Part shown: piece by piece, positions 34,113 through 46,756 of the stretch
Position numbering within the stretch: position 1 is the first letter of the stretch
How the letters are laid out: each line of letters starts with the position of its first letter
NCBI GenBank assembly: GCA_905250025.1
Contig: CAJNOJ010000189.1
Span: forward strand, 1-64,000
From: Adineta ricciae
Taxonomy: Eukaryota; Rotifera; Eurotatoria; Adinetida; Adinetidae
Length of the DNA stretch: 64,000 nucleotides
Direction of reading: 5' to 3'
The notes under the pieces: model-generated
Seen by the model: the letters and a program-made list of their open reading frames with translations, nothing else
The model's database searches: none
What the model was told of the DNA's origin: nothing
Position numbers and translations under genes: made by a program

Positions 34113-34969
34113 CTATTCTCTTTCAATACTCAACTTTGGTGTTGATAAAGACAGATTATCTGTTAACATTTCGATTTTCATTTTGTTGCATGATGCACTC
34201 AAACTTTTTGTTCCTCCTATGTTCAAAACACCATCTGTACAATTTGCTTTTATCCGATTATATTGTTTCTTTCCATACCATATTTTCGCTTGATTACACG
34301 TTGTTGTCTCATCTAAAGTCCATCCAAAATAGTTCTTGTCAAAATATCCAACTTGCAAATAGATATCCAATCGAAGAGCATCGAGCGCAAAGCAAATCGT
34401 ATAAGTGACACCTGTAGCGGATTGTGTTGATCTGAAACCACGGATTTCGAGTACACTCACATGTGTATCGTTGCCTGGTTGAAGGGTATGAAGAGGAACG
34501 TGTAAATGGCCATACCATCGATCAGTTTGAACGAGAGTGAGTGTATTAGGTGATCGATTGGTCATTGTGAAAAGAAAACGTCGATCAGCAGAATCATAAT
34601 CAATATCTAAGGGAGAAACTAAAAAGAACTGTTTCATAGTTATTAAAAGAGATAATCATTTCTTCGGTGTGAGTGTAAATGAAGATACTCATTTGACATC
34701 AGATCTAAACTATACCTGTTGGTGTTATTGGTACACTTGTGTACGTTAATGGTTTAGCTGTCATAATTGTTGTTGCTGTTTTTACTGTTGTTGCTGTTTT
34801 TGCTGTTGTTACTGTTGTTGCTGTTATTGTTTCTCTCATGAGTGGTCGTGTATTTTGCCTTTTGAGTTTGGTAACAGTTACAGAAGTGACCACCGCTACT
34901 GCGATCACGGCAATCACGATTATAAACAACAGATTCCTTACGAAATTGCATAGCAGAGAAGATAGGCAC
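34113..34969 (-). CDS. Type II membrane protein, Thr-rich stalk (start unresolved)
   Basis: Two exons are clear: 34969-34716 and 34618-34113, joined in phase 1. The first begins after an acceptor and needs an upstream exon ending in phase 2 that I could not fix. Layout: short Cys-containing N-tail, one TM helix (LLFIIVIAVIAVAVVTSVTV), then a Thr-rich stalk (ETITATTVTTAKTATTVKT) and a ~165-residue C-terminal domain with predicted beta strands (FLFTMTNRSPNTLTLVQ; WYGHLHVPLHTL; YFDKNYFGWTL) and several NxT/S sites. This fits a signal-anchored extracellular domain on a glycosylated stalk. The C-terminal family is not recognised. Confidence 0.6.
34748..34845. repeat. Trinucleotide-rich tract coding the Thr stalk
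   Basis: Imperfect GTT/GCT units (plus strand) make an approximate trinucleotide repeat. On the minus strand it encodes the Thr/Ala/Val/Lys stalk of the preceding gene. Such tracts vary in length by slippage. Confidence 0.6.
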
Positions 34970-36298
34970 CTAAAACAGACGATCCTGTTTATTGTTTATT
35001 CGAATATCAAATATAATTATATTCACTTCTTGTCTGATGAATTTGTCGTATTTCGAGCTGAATGAAGTACGTTCGGATGGGGCTATAAAAGCATTCAAAA
35101 ATTCTTTTGTGCATTTTTTGAATAAATATATTACTTTAATAATATCTATTCTGTTGCTTTTCATAAGTTAAGGTTAATATGAAGGCTCTGTTTATAAAAA
35201 TAAGAAATCAAGAAGAAGAATGTGGGAATGCTACAATGAAAAGACTTTTCTTGATATTATGAAGAAACAGATGTTCACAAAAAGAGGCTGTTTCTCATAC
35301 AAAGAATACGAACTCACAAAAACATGACAATATTTGCTTTTTTTAAGTAATATCCTTTAAACTGTTGGATAAAACAACATTTTGTTCGCATTTCCGTATT
35401 CTGTCAAAAGAGAAACTACTTTTAAAAAGAAATGAAAAAGAACTACGCAGTTTATAATGCTGACAAAAGTCCTAAAGTGTCATTGATCGTAAATGCACAT
35501 GCATGAAACAAACATAGCCCGTAAAACTTTAACCATCTACCTTGTTTATCGGTTACGCAAAAACAGTCTTCCGAAAAGTCTCACGAGCTAAAAGGAACAT
35601 ATATTGTGAACTATTATTCTGTGTAAATAGGCCGAACGATAGAAATATTTCATATCTATCAAACGGACAAGCTCATTTGAGTAGACACTTCGAGCTATTC
35701 TTCTTTGAAAACCATCAATAAATTGATTTTCATTGAACTAATCTAGTTACTCTTCGAAAATAACGTTATTTGCGTCTGATACAGCTTACTGACACATTCA
35801 TTTCTATATGTAGTTTTCTTTTTGTTACTCAAATTCTGATAGTACCGGTGAAGATGCTGTACTCTAGATCGAATTTTGTCACACTTAGTGATACTCTCAC
35901 CTTTACTTTCACCCACATCTTCTCCTGCATTCTCAAAATAATGGTAACCATTCGAATTTCGACTAAAATGTAGTTGTCGGGAAAGTGAATGAGATCCTGT
36001 CATTTCTAGTTGCAATTCATACTTAAACTTCGCAAACTTTACATTTACTTGCAAGTTGAATGTGCACTTGCTTTCCTTCACGTTACCGTGTTTATCGTTA
36101 TCCTGAAACGGATGTTCAACATTTTATGCTAAAATTTATGCGTGTTATTGTTCTAGTTTCCGAGTTCGATTTCTTATCGTATGTTGAATTTTCTTCAGGA
36201 AGAAAAATAGGAGACAATATGGCAACCAGAATATGAGATCTCGTTTCATTTGATAGAAGTACTTCTACTGGTGAGAAAAACGTCAGAAGAACTTTACT
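34970..36298. other. 1.3-kb region, no supported gene
   Basis: It should hold the missing 5' exon of the stalk protein and the promoter of the three-module gene. A minus-strand frame at 35743-36081 (112 codons) has no motif. A plus-strand CTATAAAAG at about 35083-35091 resembles a TATA box, but it has no coding start behind it. Confidence 0.35.
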
Positions 36299-39200
36299 AT
36301 GGTTAATGTTTGTCGTCAAGTAATTTCTGCGTTGAAAAGTTATTTTCAACAGTTGAATCTTTTTCGACCGACACTTAATAGCGGCGAAAATGAAAATGAG
36401 CAACAAGATCATTTCAACATTCTTGTCACTCGAGTCTACTTAGTTCTTCTCGTACTTCTTCTCATTTGTTTTGCTTCTTTTACGACATTCAGACTCAAAA
36501 GAACGATCATTGAACTTCAAAATCCCACTGAAGAACAGTTTAATGCTTTACCTGCCGATGCCAATTGTCCTTGTTCTCAAATTTCACTATATTATGGTGA
36601 ATTCGTCTCATTACAAGCGAATCTACATGAAATATGTCGCAGTGAGTTCGTATCGGAGCGATGGATAAAAGCGATTTTTTCTTATTCAAATTCGACGTAT
36701 TTCAATTTCAAAGACTTTCGTACATTCGGTAGTGCACAGTTTCAAGCACTGTCTGGCTTCTGTGATCTGTCGCGTTCTCATCTTCAACAGAATATCGATT
36801 TTTTCAAACGAACAATGTTGGTTAGTACACAAGTTCTTTCGAAGATCAATTTCCAACAAGAAATTGAGTCAACTATCGCCCGATTCAAACAAACCGTTTC
36901 TCGATCATTCGCCGCGCAATTCAAATTCATGCGGCAAATAATCACGAACAATAGACTAATCTCGGGTCTTCAGACAAACTTTTACCTTACATTCGACGCA
37001 ATTTATCCTCCTGCTATTTATGCTGTTATGTATAAACGTGCGGATAATACGAGTTGCAATTGTCTCGTAGATTCCGAATGTACTTCAAATGCCGTCATTG
37101 ACAGTATATTTGGAGCTCAAACACAGTATGAATCTGGTAACATAAAAATAATACCAGGATTAGCATCGGGTTGTTTACCAGTGAATTCAATTCTTGCATC
37201 AACACTTGAATGTTTTTATAATCAAACATGTTTAAATGAATTGATTTCATTTTTTCCGACGAATGAAAAATTCTCAGCAATGATCGTTAACAATCAAAGT
37301 CGTTTTAATCCGTTTACAGTCTTGCGATCAATCGTTGACGATTTGATGGTGGAAGATTGGATAACCAACGCTTCTTACACGAAGTTTTTCAATGCATGTG
37401 CATCTCTCTCGTGTACCTATGTGAAAGAAAAACGACAAACTTGGCAATTCGTTCTTACACAACTCATCAGTGTACTCGCAACCTTAACGATGGCACTTCG
37501 AATATTAGTTCCAATCGTTGTTAAATTTATTATGGACAAAATAAATCAAGTTGTATATCCGGAAATTCCTAGTAAATATTAATCTGATGAAATAGTCGAA
37601 TGTCTTTCATTTTTAATATTCTAGTTCGGATTCGTTTGGAAGAACTTCTAAAAACAACAAAAAAATCAATCATCGAATTGAATTTATTTAAAGATTCTTC
37701 TTGCAACGATCGACAATCTCGCTATTCACGTTATGCTACTCGTTTGTATATCATTCTAATTATCGCTTCACTTTCAATCTTAACTCTATACAACGTCACG
37801 ATCCAAATCGTTCATCATCGTACGATTTCAAATCCATCCGAACATCCATATCTCAATCTCGATCAACTAACATGCCCATGTACTTCATTATCGATACCAT
37901 ATTCTTCGTTTCTTACTATACAAGCTCAGTATCATCCGATATGTTCAAGTTATTTAACAACTTCACAATGGATCGAATTTGTTCGTCCGAAAGATTTGGA
38001 TCAACTTGTTTCGTTCGATTATGATTATAATGCTGCTACTTATTTTCAAATCTTAGCAATGTTTTGTGAACAAGTGAAAGTCATGGTTGATAACACCCTT
38101 GACGATTTTCTTCAAACACAAATTGTTGGTTCACATTTAATGCATCGAGAACTTTTTGAGAAACAAATGATTCAACTGATTAGAAATTGGAGAGAATCGA
38201 CGGCCAATCAATTCAAACGAAGTATAAATATTACTCAGCAGACTATTTCAATCAATCAAGCAATGAACCGTCTGAATATCTATTATCAATATTTATCACC
38301 TAGTAAAAAACAAGTCATCACCGAACCGAGACATTATGACAATTGTAATTGTGCTTATGCAGAATGTTACACGCCGATGAAAATAATTCACCATCGAAAT
38401 GACAGCGACTTCTTTTTTATTCCGAATTTTTTCGTGGGATGTTATCCGGTCGATGCTCTACTTAAATCGACATTGGAATGTTTTTACAATGAATCGTGTA
38501 ATAGAAAAGTTCATTCATATTTTACTTCATCGTCTAGCGGAGCCTGGACTTTTCCTGCACTTCATTCGAGGAGTAATTCAGCTGGTCAATCGATTCAATC
38601 GATTGTCAATCAATTAATGGTTGACTCGTGGTCAGAAGATATCAATTTTACTTCTTATTATAACAGTTGTGCGCCGAATTCATGCACCATTGAATACACG
38701 GGCCGTTATCACATCTTAACAATTATTACTACTGTTAGCGGATTATTCAGCGGATTATCATTTGGTTTTCAGAAGATTATCTGGTTTGGTCTGCGGATAA
38801 TCGATGAGTTTTTCAAAGCAATTTCTTTTCGAGCATTTTTACGTTATATTCGAACGCTTTTCAATCGGAGTGATGTGGAGCAAATAACGAATCGATTACA
38901 TGTTATTCTTGTGATATTAGCTCTTTACAGTCTTTACATGCATCACGTCTTTCGTTCTGATTTGACCATCGTAGATACCAAAAAACCCAAATTAGATTTT
39001 TATCGTCAATTATTTGCAGAACATGCTGGTTCTTTACATTGTCATTGTTCAGAAATATCCATCCAATATCGTTCGTTTCTAAGCATAACTCCTGATTTCT
39101 ATTCAGCGTGTTCGAGGAACATTGCGGACGAATTTTGGGCTATAATTAGCTCTATTTCACTTGTTGATTATATAGAGATCTACACCCAAAAATATGGATA

Positions 39201-39969
39201 TGTAGGTAGCGGACAATTAGCGGCCCTTGATAAATTTTGTAAACTATCGAAGGAAATCGTAGAAGAAGCTCTCAATCAATTATTAACCAGTCATTTCGTC
39301 AATAATCGATTATTGCCAGAATATTTATTAACACAGCGCATTCAATCAACTATAAGTGATGTTCAAATCGGAGTGTCGAAGACATTTGTAAATACATACG
39401 CATTAAGTCGATTGGCAGTAACGGCAAATCAGTTAATGAATACATATGGTACTAGTTGGGTGTTTGCTGAGCATCCAAAGGTTGGGTATCTGAGTACTCT
39501 TCATACTGTACCAGTTATTGTACACGGATGCAATTGTGGTCTAAATCCAAAAAAGTGCATTGATGAGCTTTTTAAACTGAAGTTTGGCTGTTATACGATT
39601 GAAGCTATGTTGCAATCAACAATCCAATGTCTCTACGAGAAAAGCTGTTTAGATAAAACAAATAGAACGAAACCACTCGAGATTTTATATAATCAGGGTC
39701 GTTTTTCACTCAATACAACGTTTGAAACACTGTTGAATGAATTAATGTTAGAAAAACTTGTCAGCAACTTATCTTATGAGAATTATTTTGAGAATTGTTC
39801 ACCCTCATTATGTACTCATTCTATTCAAAATGCAAACAATTTAATCGAAGGAATTACAATAGTCATTGCTCTCTACGGCGGGGTCGTAATCATCTGTCAC
39901 TCAATTGCGGTTATTCTCGTCAAACTACTCCCACGTCGACCTACGGCAATTACACCGACGACCGACTAA
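36299..39969 (+). CDS. Three-module two-TM Cys-rich surface protein (A)
   Basis: Exons 36299-37571 and 37625-39969 are joined by a 53-base intron (GTAAAT...TTCTAG, phase 1), giving 1205 residues. The apparent stop at 37582 and ATG at 37600 both lie in that intron. Three repeats follow one another: module 1 to 37571, module 2 to about 38836, module 3 to 39969. Each has an LNLF-type N-tail (degenerate in module 3), a TM helix (TRVYLVLLVLLLICF; TRLYIILIIASL; LHVILVILALYSLY), a CxC motif (CPCSQIS, CPCTSLS, CHCSEIS), a HxIC or C near +30, a GCxP/CFYNxxC block, and a terminal TM with a G/L-rich face. Six helices and three ectodomains result. Function unknown. I recall many single-module homologues in bdelloids. 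Confidence 0.85.
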
Positions 39970-40174
39970 TTCATTACTTTGATGTTGTTAGTAAAGATTT
40001 GTTGTTGTTGTATGCGCATTTCATATTGTTCTCGAATATAAAATAACACTGCTTGATAACTATGAAATATCTCAATGACAGATAGAACATTCTGAGAAAG
40101 AGGATAAATATATGTGAATTATGTAATAAGCAAACGACTTGAAAAGTTCAATTATATCAATTATAAGTCAAGTT
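39970..40174. other. 205-base gap between convergent module genes
   Basis: The two three-module genes converge here with both 3' ends. No gene is seen; it probably holds both polyadenylation regions. Confidence 0.5.
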
Positions 40175-43100
40175 TTATTCAGCAGTTGTGTCCAAAGCCA
40201 CTTTACCGAAACGACAGCATCGATTGTGAATTTGACGAAATACTTTCGTACCATGCCAAACGATTACTTGCAAAGCAACTGTCAGTCCACCGTAGAGACC
40301 TACCAGAATTGTAACAAGATAAATGATATCATTGCGTTGAACATAGGAATATTCACAGATTGTCGGAGCACACTCAGAAAAATAATTTGAATAATTCGAG
40401 GCATTGAACCACGTTTCGATGAAAAGATTGTCAATCATCAAACCGATTGGTGTTGTACTGGACTTATATAGAATATTCTTCGATAAATCGAGAGGTTCCG
40501 CTGGAACTGAGAAATTCATCAATGCATTGAGAGAATTTAAACATGTTCGATTATATAGGCATTCAAATGTTGATAAACGAAGGCCTAAGATCGCCGAACA
40601 TCCCGCATTCAAACCTGAAAACTCCAAATGTGTAATACGAAACAAAGATGACCTTAAATTACCTGGGATAGTAATTGCAGTAGACGAATTCAAAAAGCTC
40701 AATGCTCTTGAGCATGTTGACGTCCCTCTGGCACAAATACATGTACCATTATTATATACAACAGGAACTGTGCGAAATAAATAGTTTTCTTGTGAAGTTG
40801 AATAAACCATTTTCCAACTGGACATGAATTGATCTTGCAGCTGATTAGATTGATGTCCATTTATGATGAAATCAAGTGTACGACGAAAATTTCTCGGAGT
40901 ATGTGTGATTAAAAGTGTAACCATGGAATTGAGTTGAGCCTCAAACAAACTTTTTGGAATAGTTACGGCACTTACAAGCTTATTTGATAGAAAACTGGAT
41001 TTCGATTGGTCGACGGTGCTTTTAGTAATGTTACACAATGACGAAAGTAGACGAAATTGTGTGCTAAGGAGAAACCAATCAGGTACTGACCAAGTCGAAC
41101 CCAAATTGTATAAACCTGTGGACCAATTCGATGTAATAAATTGACTTGAACATATCTGATGCGTTACAGGTGATACGTCGAGAAATTTCTCGTACGAAAT
41201 CGAAATTTGCGAACAAGGACACATCAATGTTGATGAATACTGAGAATAAAGATATTCAAATTGAGTTTCACTTGGTGAATCAACAGTAAATGAATGAGAT
41301 TGTTGACTTAGTCCAACATAAAGTGTTATGATAATGACTGACATGAACAACAAGACAAAATAGATTCGAGTAGCTATTATATGATAGTTTTCAGGCAGTT
41401 CTTCCTCAAAGACATTTAGAGTTCGAAGTTTTTGCCAAATATAATTAACCAGCTGACCGAACGAACGCTTTTTCGATTTATCTACAAATAAAGATGATAT
41501 TTTTGCATGTTAAGTGAGTATTCGTATGTCTCACCGGTTTTGTTTTGTTGTTGCTTCCTGTTTTTATATCGACAGTACATTTGCTGAGCAAAATCGACCA
41601 AATATGGAACAATAATCTTGAGAATAGCGGTCAGTCCGCCTAACAAACCGATGACGTTCGTAACGATAAAGATGGGCTGACGTTTTTCAACAATTGTATA
41701 TTTACAAGTCGCTGGTTGACATTGAGCATAATGTGAAGCATAATTAACACTTTGTACCCAGTTTTCGATGAATAATTTTGAAATGATTATATCAAGCGTA
41801 GTATTCGGATGATATTGACTTTGTAATGAACGATCTAATGCAGTTATATTAGTTAAGTTAACTGGGACGATGTACGCTTCGTAATCATAAACACGCAAAT
41901 CGATTAACATTTGAATACACGATTGATCGTAAAAACATTGGAGTGTGGACAGAAGAGTTGAATCAATAGGGAAACAGCCGACATATAAACCCGGAATTGT
42001 ATAATTTGGTAATGATGCACCTGCGTGACAACTGTTCGCGGAACAATAATATCCTTGCGGTTTTGTACAAAGACTCGATGTGCCACATAAACATGTCGTA
42101 TTGCCATTTGTATAAACTTTCGATTGATAACGAACGTTCCATGTGCCGTTGATCTTTTGAGATCTTGGAACAACATTTGTTGCACCAGCTACGAGATATT
42201 GGTTGAGACGAATAGTGTTATACACAATATCAAACAGTGAACTGAATGACTCAGTCGTCTAGAAAATCATATAATCGTGTACGGAAGTTTCGAACTGAAT
42301 ATGGTTTACCTCTTGTTTAAATTGAGTAAATAGAGATGATGTTTGTGCATTGAAATCATCTTCTGCTAATGGTTGAGCACTAACGAAATTTGTACTATTA
42401 AATACTTCGACCGCAGTTGTTATAATTTCAGCTGCTACATAACAGAATGTTCTTAGTTGATCGAAAAATGCTTCACCAGTTATTCGATAATCACTTCCGA
42501 AAAAGGCGGGAGCATTTGGATCACTCGCGTTAACCGATTCTAAAGGCCAATATTTGAGCCAACCATCGGCTCGAACAAATGTACTTTGGCAAATCTGATG
42601 ATACCGAGGTTCGATGGCCATTATAGTCGAATAAAGCATTGAAAGTTGTTTACAGGGACATGATAATGTCGATGGATATTTCTGATAGAGTTCTTCGAAT
42701 TGCGATTGAGTGGGATTTTCTACTGTGATAGTTGTTAAATTCTGAATAAATGCTGAGTAAATGGCCAAAACGATGACGCCTATACCGAGTAAAACAATAT
42801 AAACGCGAGTTGAATAAATACCCTGACGGACATTTTCTATTTTCTTTTTAAACAAATTTAAAGTGAACAAGGCGTTTTTAACCTTCAGGTAAAGTTGATT
42901 AATATAACCTTTAACTTCTACGAAAGTTAAAGAGAAAAAATTGGATTATTTCATCACGAAAGATAAGACTCACCAGGTTTAGTTTGTTTGACTTCACCCT
43001 TTAATTCCTCGGCTTCTTCCGTCACTTTGTGCTGCTTCTTTTTCGTAATAAGTCCAATAAGAATCGGAGACGAACTGTGTATAACAACACTCAATCCGCC

Positions 43101-44339
43101 ACAGAGACTAATCAGGGTTGTTATCACATAGATTATACCAAATCTTTGCGAATAGGAATAGCTGCACGCTTTTGGTTTACAAGCTTCGAAATAACTCGGA
43201 AAATCAGCTGTACTACGGATCGATTCTATCATTAAATTATTAACTATATCACTGATCAATGTATCTGAATGATAATTCGAAACATTTTCTGTTATATTAA
43301 GTGCACTAACATTACGAAGACCACCGATTGAAGACAGAACACGTCTGAGACACGTTTCATTAAAGAAACATTCAAGTGTTGATGATAATAACGAAGTTTG
43401 TGGAATACAACCCGCTTGCATACCATTCGCTGAAACCATCGCAGGCGGATATGGCCATAGGGTTTCTTCTGGTACAATTGATCCCGCTTTTGACCAATTG
43501 AATATTCCCGATGGAAAATTACAGTCGAATGTATCCAGACAACTGCAACTATCATCTTCACTGATTGGTACAGACGAAATATTTGATTGATTGAAAGAAT
43601 ATGGATAATATGTATAATAAGTGCTGTATTTATTTGACCCTGGTGTATTTTGCACGTAGAAGTTGGTTCGAAGCGAAGAAAACACATGATTTTGAGACAA
43701 ACTCAACGATAGTAATCGATGAGTACGGTTGTAGCTAATCGTTGTTAATGATTGTAATTGTTCGACTAGCGTTACCATTTGAATATCGAAAGCAGCGCGA
43801 AATAATGCATTCGTTGAAATCATTTCCGACGAAAGAAACTCTTCAATTGCATCAACAACACTCGTATTTGTTGTACGACAAAATAATCCAAGAAATTGAA
43901 ATTGTGATGAAGCAATCAAACGAAAGTCCAGTGGATAATGATCGGTCATTGTCATGTTGAACAAAGATTGAGTCCATTCATCACGAACAAATGCACTTGA
44001 ACATACTTGATGATATTCAGGATCAAACGAGAGAAATTTCTCGTATGGAATGGAAATTTGTGAACAAGGACATGAAAGTGTTGATGGATATTTATTGGAA
44101 AGTTGCTCAAAAGTTGTTAAAGATGGGAATGGGACAATGACGACGTATGTTTGGTTACTAACTCCAGTGAAGATAAAGAGAATAAGCATAGATATTGCAA
44201 AGACAACAATGTAGAGTCGAGTGCTGAAGATCTGCTGATCTGGAGCTAAGGATTCTTTGTCTTTGTAAAGATTCAATTGAACAAGCCGATCGATAATTCG
44301 ACGCCAAAATGTGGATGAAGCTTCCTTTTCAGTACTCAT
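40175..44339 (-). CDS. Three-module two-TM Cys-rich surface protein (B)
   Basis: Four exons (44339-42974, 42917-42310, 42258-41535, 41481-40175) join in frame to 1334 residues. Module 1 is exon 1, module 2 is exons 2-3, module 3 is exon 4. Both introns at module borders are phase 1; the one inside module 2 is phase 0. Each module repeats: LNLYK/LNLFK/LNVFE N-tail, TR(L/V/I)Y-led TM helix, VENP-like stretch, STLSCPCSQISIPYEKF-type motif, YHQ(V/I)CSS, a GC(I/F/S) then STLECF(Y/F)N-T-CL block, C-P-x-x-C-(S/K/E)-Y, and a second TM with GLxGGL. N-glycosylation sites are frequent in the predicted ectodomains. It is paralogous to protein A and convergent with it. Function unknown. Confidence 0.86.
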
Positions 44340-45612
44340 GACTGATATCGATCAAAAAACAGAAGAAAACATCAATCTATGCTTTCAAACAACGTATTGA
44401 TTTAATAGAAAAGAGGATAATCATAGCAATCATCCACGATCGAAATCACAGCCATGATCTTGTCCACAAAAACAATGTCTTAGACTATCCAATTTTCAAT
44501 GACATGAAAAAAGAATGTAACTTCTAAATTCTTTTTTACCCGAACATTTCTTGCCAGTTGAAACAATGAATATATAACGATTTTAGAAAAAAGTACTGTC
44601 TTGTTTATACGGCAATGATATCTGTCGTACATAGAAAATCAAATTCAGACTAGATTAAGAGAAAACAAATCAATAATTCTCTCTTATTTCTATGTTGCGA
44701 AAATAAAGTTTATCACACGTGAAGGTACAGAGAATTGTGTACACACTTGAAAAATAAGACACATTTGTGATAATTAATCTCAAATTGAATTTAATACTTT
44801 CTCGATTTGTCACATTTTTGGATAAGGTATACACGAATTACGTTTAACAGAACACGACACCTTATTTTGACAAGTTTTTACTAAATAGATTCTTTTGAAT
44901 TGAGTTGCTCAATAGTTCTGTATAAAAAGTAGAACACAAATAAACAAGCGTTCATCGTACGAAGAAAACTTCAGGAATGCGTTAGTTTGAATGAAAGTTA
45001 CGGAGTATCGCGTTTTGCATTCCGAGAAAGTCGGTTTCGACGCTAATGATAGTCTGCATACTAAAGTTCAACTAATTGACATATAATAGAAAGATCTCGA
45101 ATGTATTTGTCTCATTTCCGCGATAGGTCAAACAATTACCTACTTTTGTCTTCATTTTTGACGTAGAGTGAGGTAATGACATACTTGAAATGAAGAACAT
45201 TCAATGCTCTCGGGATATTTTCTAATGAAAATGCTCTTTTTTAATAAAAAAAATTGAATAGCAACCATTAACAATTCCTTTCCCTATACAAACAGTTTGC
45301 TATACTTTTTCTCCATATCAAAATCAAAATAATTGTAGTTTGCGTTTGTTTTACTTTGATATACAAAGTACCACAATTTTCCTATCATTAATCGATCGGG
45401 AGTAGTGTCATTGTGAATTTTCTCGACTAAAATGACTTATAAATGGTAATTAAAACATCTTTTTTCATGTTCACTTCATAATTAACACTCTTATTTTCAA
45501 CAAAACAACTTTCTTTCAATATTATATATTCTATCTGATATAGAAGAGATTACGACAGATAAACACATAAGTGCAAAACTTTTTAAACGATAATTTGATA
45601 GTTAGAGATCGA
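44340..45612. other. 1.27-kb AT-rich region, no gene seen
   Basis: Upstream of protein B (minus) and downstream of the next GPCR (minus). Both strands are stop-rich. No repeats or motifs stand out. Confidence 0.45.
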
Positions 45613-46756
45613 TTATTGACTTAAGGATGCTGACAGAATACGTGGTTGACCTGAAAATCTTGAGCTAACTGAACTTCGTTGTGTTTGACGAGGATGAAAA
45701 AGTATTTGAAATGTTTTTGAACGAATTACCGAACTTGTCATTAATAAAATAGGGAAATGAGAACAATGATGAAGAATTTCCATTAATTCTAAGACCAATG
45801 CGATATTATTTGTCGCCATTTTCTGGTTATGTACAGCTGATAAGGCATTTAAAACCCCCGTCGGTGTTGTTAAAAATACAAAAGTGATACTTGAAAGGAA
45901 AACATATAAAATCACGCTTTGTTCTCGCCAATCTTTATGTTTACGCGTTCCTAAACGAATCCGCCGTTGATACGCTCGACGACGCAACCCGAGGATTAAC
46001 ACAATATTCGTCGAAATGATTAAAATCGGTAAAATAAAATTATTCAAACCAATACTTTCAATAAAGATCAAATCAGTTAATGAATACGAATAACCATATG
46101 ATTTATAATGTGCATTATCACATGAAAACAAAATTTGTGAGTTGAAAAGTTTGACAAAACAATACGAAACATTATAAGGTAAAAAGAGAAATGGATGATC
46201 GTAAATTACCACAAATATAATCAAAAACATCGATATTGTACATGCACGTCGACGAGTTATTAAACAACGACGATCAGTAATCCAAACTTTTAAATTACGT
46301 TCAATCCCTGAAGAAAAAAAAACAAAACAAAAAGTACAAATCGATTTCTTACGATAATTCTCGTCTCCTACCCAATGCGCATAGGAATAAATACGATAAA
46401 TTTTCACTACTCAATGTAAGAAACCACGTGATTGAACAAACGAGATATCGATGATCAATGTAAAAGTAGAGAATATGCACGACATACTCAGCGATAAGCT
46501 TCACTATATCAGCGATGGATAATGCGATAATAAAAATCCCATAAGGAGTTTTGTCCAACGATTTTGCACGGTAAAAAAGTAAACACGAACAAAGATTCAG
46601 CAAAGTGCCAATTATGGTTAAAATACAGCCGAGAACGAAAAATAATAAAACAAGATTTTCACCAACATTACCACATGACGAATTTAGCAATAATGCCGAA
46701 GCTGTTCGGTTGAATGTTAGTCGCATTGAGATGTTATTTGGAATAAGAAATGACAT
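45613..46756 (-). CDS. Rhodopsin-family GPCR
   Basis: Two exons, 46756-46372 and 46307-45613, joined in phase 1 across a 64-base intron, give 359 residues. The ATG at 46756 (MSFLIPNNIS) is chosen; farther upstream needs GTG. The N-terminus has NxS/T sites (NNIS, NRT, NSS). TM1 has IIGTLLNLCSCLLF, TM2 IALSIADIVKLIAEY, and TM3 ends in CALGIERNLKVW, which replaces DRY with IER (a common FMRFamide-type variant) and spans the splice. TM6 has VFLTTPTGVLNAL and TM7 SHFPILLMTSSVIR (P in place of NPxxY). It is a likely neuropeptide receptor; ligand not readable. Confidence 0.87.

Noticed and set aside
35081..35092. Plus-strand TATA-like CTATAAAAG
   Set aside because: No plus-strand gene start follows within a normal distance; probably chance in AT-rich DNA.
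35743..36081. 112-codon minus-strand frame
   Set aside because: No motif; lies in the promoter region of gene A.
37582..37600. Reading the module region as two adjacent genes, 17 bases apart
   Set aside because: A canonical 53-base phase-1 intron spans the stop and the ATG and joins the frames; the same arrangement recurs in gene B.
40404..40784. Plus-strand 126-codon frame inside gene B
   Set aside because: Antisense shadow of module 3.
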